Shown here one piece after another: positions 60,391-64,000 of a stretch of DNA of 64,000 nucleotides. Within the stretch, counting starts at the first letter, position 1; each line of letters opens with the position of its first letter. Origin of the DNA: Sphingobium sp. SCG-1 (lineage in GTDB: Bacteria > Pseudomonadota > Alphaproteobacteria > Sphingomonadales > Sphingomonadaceae). The stretch spans positions 1,178,001 through 1,242,000 of the forward strand of contig NZ_CP026372.1 in NCBI RefSeq assembly GCF_002953135.1. Reading direction: 5' to 3'. The notes under the pieces were generated by a model that worked only from the letters and a program-made list of their open reading frames with translations, was not told the DNA's origin and made no database searches. Position numbers and translations under genes: made by a program.

Positions 60391-62540
60391 TGCATATGAC
60401 TGTTTTCCGTTTCCGGTCCGTACTCGGACTTTGTCTGGCCACGTCCGGCCTGTCGCTGCCCACCACGATCATGGCGGCGGTTTGCCCCGCGCCGTCCACC
60501 GACAGGGCGGCCGCCGCTCCGTCGCGTAGCACGACGCCGCCCGCCGATCCGCTCGCCCGTGCCATGTGGGACGCGGATGGTATGCGCCGTGCGGGCAAGC
60601 GCGATGCGGCCGACGCCGTCTACACGCGCCTTCTCAACACGCCCGCCGACCGTCGCGAGACGGCACGCCGGGCCGCGCTTCGCCTGTCGCAGTCGGCATT
60701 GACGCGGGGCGATTATGCAGCCGCCCGTAGCTTCGCCGCCCGCGCGGGTGCAAAGGGGGCCAGCGCGGAGATCGCCACGCAGGCGAGCCAACTCGACCGC
60801 CGCATTTCCTATGCGCAGACGATGAACGCGCGCGGTGATGCCTATGAAGCGCTCTCCGCCCGCCGTGCCGCCGGGTCCGCCTCGGACGAATTGATCGCGG
60901 CCTATAATGGCTTGCTGGAAGAGCCGTGCCCCTATCCCGACGATTTTCACCCACGCCTTCGTCTCCAGATAGCGGACATTCTGGCCGAACGCGGCGATAT
61001 CGACGGCGCGCGCGCGTCGCTGTCTCAGGCCGCGCGGGAAGCGCCTGCGATCGAGGATCCCGACAAGGCCGCCCGCATCCGTGAACGCGCCGCTTATGCG
61101 GAGCGCGACATCGCCGCCTCGATCACGCTGAAGCAGGCCGATGCGCTGGCCGACGCGGACCCCGCCGACACCGTGGGCGCAGAGGCGCAATATCGTCAGG
61201 TATTGGCGACGAACCCGCCGCCGTCGATCAGCCGCCTGATAAGCGCGCATTTCGGCCTGTCGAACCTTGCCGCCGACAAGGGCGACTTCGCCACGGCCCG
61301 CGCCGAACTGGAAACCGCCAAGGCCATGGCCAAGCCCGAGCAGATCCAGCGCGTGGACGAGAAATTCGCGCAACTCGGCCAGCGCGAGATCGACCACAAG
61401 GCGCGCGCCCGCATCGAAACCGCGCAGACGGACTCCCGCATGGCGCCACAGGCCAGCCTCGCGACTCTCGACGAAGTGATCGCGCAGCAGCCCGCGCCTT
61501 CGCCGCAGGTGATCCAGTCCGCCCAACTGACGCAGGCCGACATCCTGCGCCGCGAACGCTATTACGCCAAGTCGAAGAGCATCGCGCAGGGCGTCGTCGC
61601 CGCACCACAGAACCCGCGCATCACGGAGCGCGCCAACGCGATCCTCGCCCGCGTCGAGGCCGACAATCCCAAGCAGTCGCTGCACGGCGCGGTTGTCGCA
61701 GGCGTCTCCTACGACACCAACGCGCCTGCGCTGGTCAACTCGCTGCGCAACGAAGTCGACGACGATGGCTATCCCAATAACCAGCGTTTCGATGACGGCA
61801 GCGCCATCGTCCGCGCAGTGCTCGATCACCGCCTGCGCCTCAACGACAATGGCGACCAGTGGCGCACGCGCTTCACCGGCACGCAGACCGCCCAATTCTC
61901 GCTGAAGCGCATCAATCGGACGCTGGCGGAGATCGAGACCGGCCCGCTCTTCAACTTGCCCGGCGCGCGGATGACGCTCGGCGTCTATGGCATTGCCAAT
62001 ACGGAGCGGCGGTCAGGTGATTTCGTGCAGGCCAACTATGGTGCGGGGATCAACTTTGAAAAGCAGCTACAGGGGGAGATGCTGCTCGGCGGTTCCTATG
62101 AACTGACGCATCGCAACGATCGCCGCGTGGGGCTGGACGGCACGATCCATTATGGCCGCCTGTGGGTGCGCGACGAAGTGGCGCTTGGCCATACGCTGCG
62201 TCCCGAGTTGACGCTCCAGCGCCGCGATGTGGATGATCCGACGCTCGATAGCTGGCGCTATGGCGGCAGCCTCGCCTACAGCTATCAGTGGGGCGACCGC
62301 GACGTGCTCGGCTACAACTTCGCCGTGGAGCCGGGCTACACCAAGATCGACTATCGCCGGGTCGCCGGGTTCCGCCGCTCGGACGAGCGCATCACGGCCG
62401 ACGTGGAAGCGTCTGTGACGATCCGCCGTCAGTGGGAAATCGCGCTGCTCTATCAGTTGAACAGCGTCGAATCGAACGTGCCCGCCAACGACCGTCTCGC
62501 CAACCATCGCTTCGGCATCCGGTTCGGCTGGCTGTTCTAA
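60390..62540 (+). CDS. Outer-membrane polysaccharide export protein: TPR plus C-terminal beta-barrel
   Basis: 716 residues. Signal peptide (LCLATSGLSLPTTIMAA), then TPR-like helical repeats to about residue 430 (RAMWDADGMRRAGKRDAADAVYTRLL, LADKGDFATARAELETAKAM), and about 280 C-terminal residues of alternating beta strands ending in HRFGIRFGWLF, with the terminal Phe typical of BAM-folded barrels. The design resembles PgaA and BcsC, where one protein does the work of AlgK and AlgE. No other outer-membrane porin (AlgE) is present in the island. Family membership below this level was not recognised. ATG at 60390 or 60396. Confidence 0.75.
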   Translation: MHMTVFRFRSVLGLCLATSGLSLPTTIMAAVCPAPSTDRAAAAPSRSTTPPADPLARAMWDADGMRRAGKRDAADAVYTRLLNTPADRRETARRAALRLSQSALTRGDYAAARSFAARAGAKGASAEIATQASQLDRRISYAQTMNARGDAYEALSARRAAGSASDELIAAYNGLLEEPCPYPDDFHPRLRLQIADILAERGDIDGARASLSQAAREAPAIEDPDKAARIRERAAYAERDIAASITLKQADALADADPADTVGAEAQYRQVLATNPPPSISRLISAHFGLSNLAADKGDFATARAELETAKAMAKPEQIQRVDEKFAQLGQREIDHKARARIETAQTDSRMAPQASLATLDEVIAQQPAPSPQVIQSAQLTQADILRRERYYAKSKSIAQGVVAAPQNPRITERANAILARVEADNPKQSLHGAVVAGVSYDTNAPALVNSLRNEVDDDGYPNNQRFDDGSAIVRAVLDHRLRLNDNGDQWRTRFTGTQTAQFSLKRINRTLAEIETGPLFNLPGARMTLGVYGIANTERRSGDFVQANYGAGINFEKQLQGEMLLGGSYELTHRNDRRVGLDGTIHYGRLWVRDEVALGHTLRPELTLQRRDVDDPTLDSWRYGGSLAYSYQWGDRDVLGYNFAVEPGYTKIDYRRVAGFRRSDERITADVEASVTIRRQWEIALLYQLNSVESNVPANDRLANHRFGIRFGWLF

Positions 62541-62562
62541 AAGCGCCCGGAACCCGCGCAAA

Positions 62563-62589
62563 GCCGCCGTTTTCTACTCAAACGGCGGC
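62563..62589 (+). terminator. Stem-loop at the end of the alginate operon
   Basis: GCCGCCGTTT / AAACGGCGGC, a perfect 10-bp stem with a seven-base loop, 22 bases after the barrel gene stop. Only A/G-rich sequence follows on the plus strand, so termination may need Rho; it may also protect the transcript end. Confidence 0.5.
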
Positions 62590-62873
62590 CGAAAAGAACA
62601 AAACGCGCCCGCAACTGCTAGTGCTTGGCTACCCCGCCAAACCCTAGTGATTGTGGGCGCAAGCGATATTTTGTGACCAGCCGCAGAAAATCCGCTGGCA
62701 CTTTATTAAGAGTGGAGTAACATTCTCGTCATGCCGGGGGGCGTGACGGATGATGGGCTAAGCTGCCGAATTTCCGTCCGAAATTTTGCTTCGGGTAAAG
62801 AGACGGAAAGGGGTGCCATCATGCGTTGTTCTGCCATTGCCGCTCCTTCCGCAGTCGCCAAGCATGGGCCACG
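62590..62873. other. Non-coding stretch downstream of the alginate operon
   Basis: No convincing gene. Short open frames here lack ribosome binding sites and homology that I can recognise. The right boundary of the island should be in or near here. Confidence 0.4.
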
Positions 62874-62903
62874 AAAAAGGGCGCAGCGCCATGCGCCGCG
62901 CCC
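62866..62903 (-). terminator. Terminator of the DUF2171 gene
   Basis: On the minus strand GGGCGCGGCGC / GCGCTGCGCCC with a three-base loop (one G-T pair), followed by TTTTT. Confidence 0.85.
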
Positions 62904-62924
62904 ATCCTTCGTAACCAGCGGGGC

Positions 62925-63188
62925 TTATACCTGCTGGGAGTTCTCTTCTTCCTCGAACGTCACCGCCACATCGGCGTTCGCGGACAGTCGCACCGTCGAT
63001 CCATCGCCCTCGACCGCCGCAATCAGGCCGTTGGAGATATAATGGTGATGCCCCTCATGGCTCCCTTCTCCGCTGTCTTTCTTGGTCAGCTTCAGCCGGT
63101 CGCCCTGGACATGGTCCACGGTGCCCACATGCACGCCATCCGCGCCGATGACTTCGGCATGTTCCTTGATGCTGCTCGTATCAACCAT
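62925..63188 (-). CDS. DUF2171 family protein
   Basis: Small acidic soluble protein of 87 residues. IKEHAEVIGADGVHVGTVDHVQGDRLKLTKKDS is the DUF2171 core, a PRC-barrel-like beta fold; HEGHHHYI follows. CAGGAG lies seven bases before the ATG. Function unknown; such proteins are common and stress-linked in sphingomonads. It is divergent from nrdB and lies between the alginate island and nrdB. Confidence 0.85.
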   Translation of the reverse strand: MVDTSSIKEHAEVIGADGVHVGTVDHVQGDRLKLTKKDSGEGSHEGHHHYISNGLIAAVEGDGSTVRLSANADVAVTFEEEENSQQV

Positions 63189-63297
63189 GATTTCGCTCCT
63201 GTATCGGGGGTAGTCGCGCTGAAACGCGCCACCTCTGCGTCCGGAGCCATCGCCGCCAAAATTTTCACCCCGTTAATTGCACGTCCGGAGTAATCCC

Positions 63298-64000
63298 ATG
63301 TCTCTTCTCCAAGCCTCCAAGCAGTACAAGCCCTTCGAATACCCCTGGGCCTTCGATTTCTGGAAGCGCCAGCAGCAGATTCACTGGATGCCCGAGGAAG
63401 TGCCCCTGGGCGAGGATTGCCGCGACTGGGCGCAGAAGCTCTCCGACCATGAGCGCAACCTGCTGACGCAGATTTTCCGCTTCTTCACCCAGGCCGATGT
63501 CGAGGTGCAGGATTGCTACCACGACAAATATGGCCGCGTGTTCAAGCCCACCGAAGTCAAGATGATGCTGACCGCGTTCAGCAATATGGAGACCATCCAT
63601 ATCGCCGCCTACAGCCATTTGCTCGACACCATTGGTATGCCGGAAAGCGAATATGGCGCATTCCTGGAATATCAGGAGATGCGCGACAAGCATGACTACA
63701 TGCAGCAGTTCGGCGTCGACAGCGATCAGGACATTGCCCGCACGCTCGCCATGTTCGGCGGCTTCACCGAAGGGCTGCAACTCTTCGCCAGCTTCGCCAT
63801 GCTGATGAACTTCCCGCGCTTCAACAAGATGAAGGGCATGGGCCAGATCGTCACCTGGTCGATCCGCGACGAGACGCTGCATTGCGAGGGCATCGTCAAG
63901 ATGTTCCACACCTTCGTCGCCGAACGCCAGTGCCTGACCAAGGCGGTCAAGGAAGACATCATCGATTGTTGCCAGAAGACCGTGCGGCTGGAGGATGCCT
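63298..64000 (+). CDS. nrdB: Ribonucleoside-diphosphate reductase beta subunit, N-terminal part
   Basis: Radical-generating small subunit of class I ribonucleotide reductase. The window ends inside the gene after 234 codons. ATG at 63298 with GGAG seven bases upstream. Seen: YPWAFDFWKRQQQIHWMPEEV, the iron-ligand region FFTQADVEVQDCYHD (Asp/Glu), NMETIHIAAYSHLLDT (Glu and His), and WSIRDETLHCEGI (Glu and His). The usual radical Tyr position lies in the AAYSHLL helix. Needs nrdA, found 22.6 kb upstream. Confidence 0.95.
   Translation, partial: MSLLQASKQYKPFEYPWAFDFWKRQQQIHWMPEEVPLGEDCRDWAQKLSDHERNLLTQIFRFFTQADVEVQDCYHDKYGRVFKPTEVKMMLTAFSNMETIHIAAYSHLLDTIGMPESEYGAFLEYQEMRDKHDYMQQFGVDSDQDIARTLAMFGGFTEGLQLFASFAMLMNFPRFNKMKGMGQIVTWSIRDETLHCEGIVKMFHTFVAERQCLTKAVKEDIIDCCQKTVRLEDA

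Noticed and set aside
62732..63042. Plus-strand open frame of 103 codons after the alginate operon
   Set aside because: Runs through the terminator and coding part of the minus-strand DUF2171 gene; no ribosome binding site.

Overview
The window comes from a high-GC alphaproteobacterium, most likely of the order Sphingomonadales. Reasons: the housekeeping proteins (Dxs, BamD, RecN, LigA, SdhCDA, a short NrdA) look sphingomonad-like, a DUF3297 and a DUF2171 protein are present, and the one large sugar-uptake receptor is of the TonB-dependent type. No rRNA, tRNA, CRISPR array or insertion sequence was seen. The first gene (dxs) and the last gene (nrdB) are cut by the window ends.

Layout. 1-4.6 kb: dxs 3' end, a DUF3297 protein, two tandem CHAP-domain amidase-like proteins on the minus strand, small unknowns and a DUF1338 (HglS-type) dioxygenase. 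4.6-11.9 kb: a redox locus with a CcmI-like cytochrome c maturation factor, divergent from a run of four genes: a flavoprotein fused to two cyclic-nucleotide-binding domains and a four-cluster ferredoxin domain; a membrane protein with two His-X13-His pairs; a membrane-anchored FHA-decaheme cytochrome c; and a class III phosphodiesterase. Together these could carry electrons from NAD(P)H across the inner membrane under second-messenger and phosphoprotein control. 12-24.3 kb: ordinary chromosome (HWE-type kinase, bamD, recN-ligA, SDR-prmA-TIGR02117, a soluble chemoreceptor, and sdhCDA without sdhB).

24.4-38.4 kb: a locus that reads as sulfoquinovose/sulfoquinovosyl-glycerol catabolism by the monooxygenase (sulfo-SMO) route. 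It holds a TonB-dependent receptor, an MFS acidic-sugar transporter, a YihQ/SmoI-like sulfoquinovosidase, a LacI regulator, an aldo-keto reductase (SmoB-like), an SsuD-like monooxygenase (SmoC-like) and a YeiH/TauZ-like sulfite/sulfate exporter. glpD sits in an operon with the exporter and glpK follows smoC, which would use the glycerol released from the sulfolipid head group. It uses TonB plus MFS uptake where the Agrobacterium smo cluster uses an ABC importer, and no flavin reductase gene is in the window.

38.8-64 kb: nrdA and nrdB lie in the same direction but are separated by about 22.6 kb. Most of that stretch is an alginate-type exopolysaccharide island: an RTX-tailed PL7 lyase, algD, alg8, alg44 (PilZ), algF, algI, algJ, a giant protein joining a helical-repeat region to an AlgG-like C5-epimerase, a Sel1-repeat AlgK-like protein, an unknown membrane protein, an AlgL-like lyase on the opposite strand, algX, and an outer-membrane protein with TPRs and a beta-barrel in one chain, likely standing in for AlgE. 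Sulfolipid use plus alginate production and cleavage suggests life with algae or plants; this is inference.
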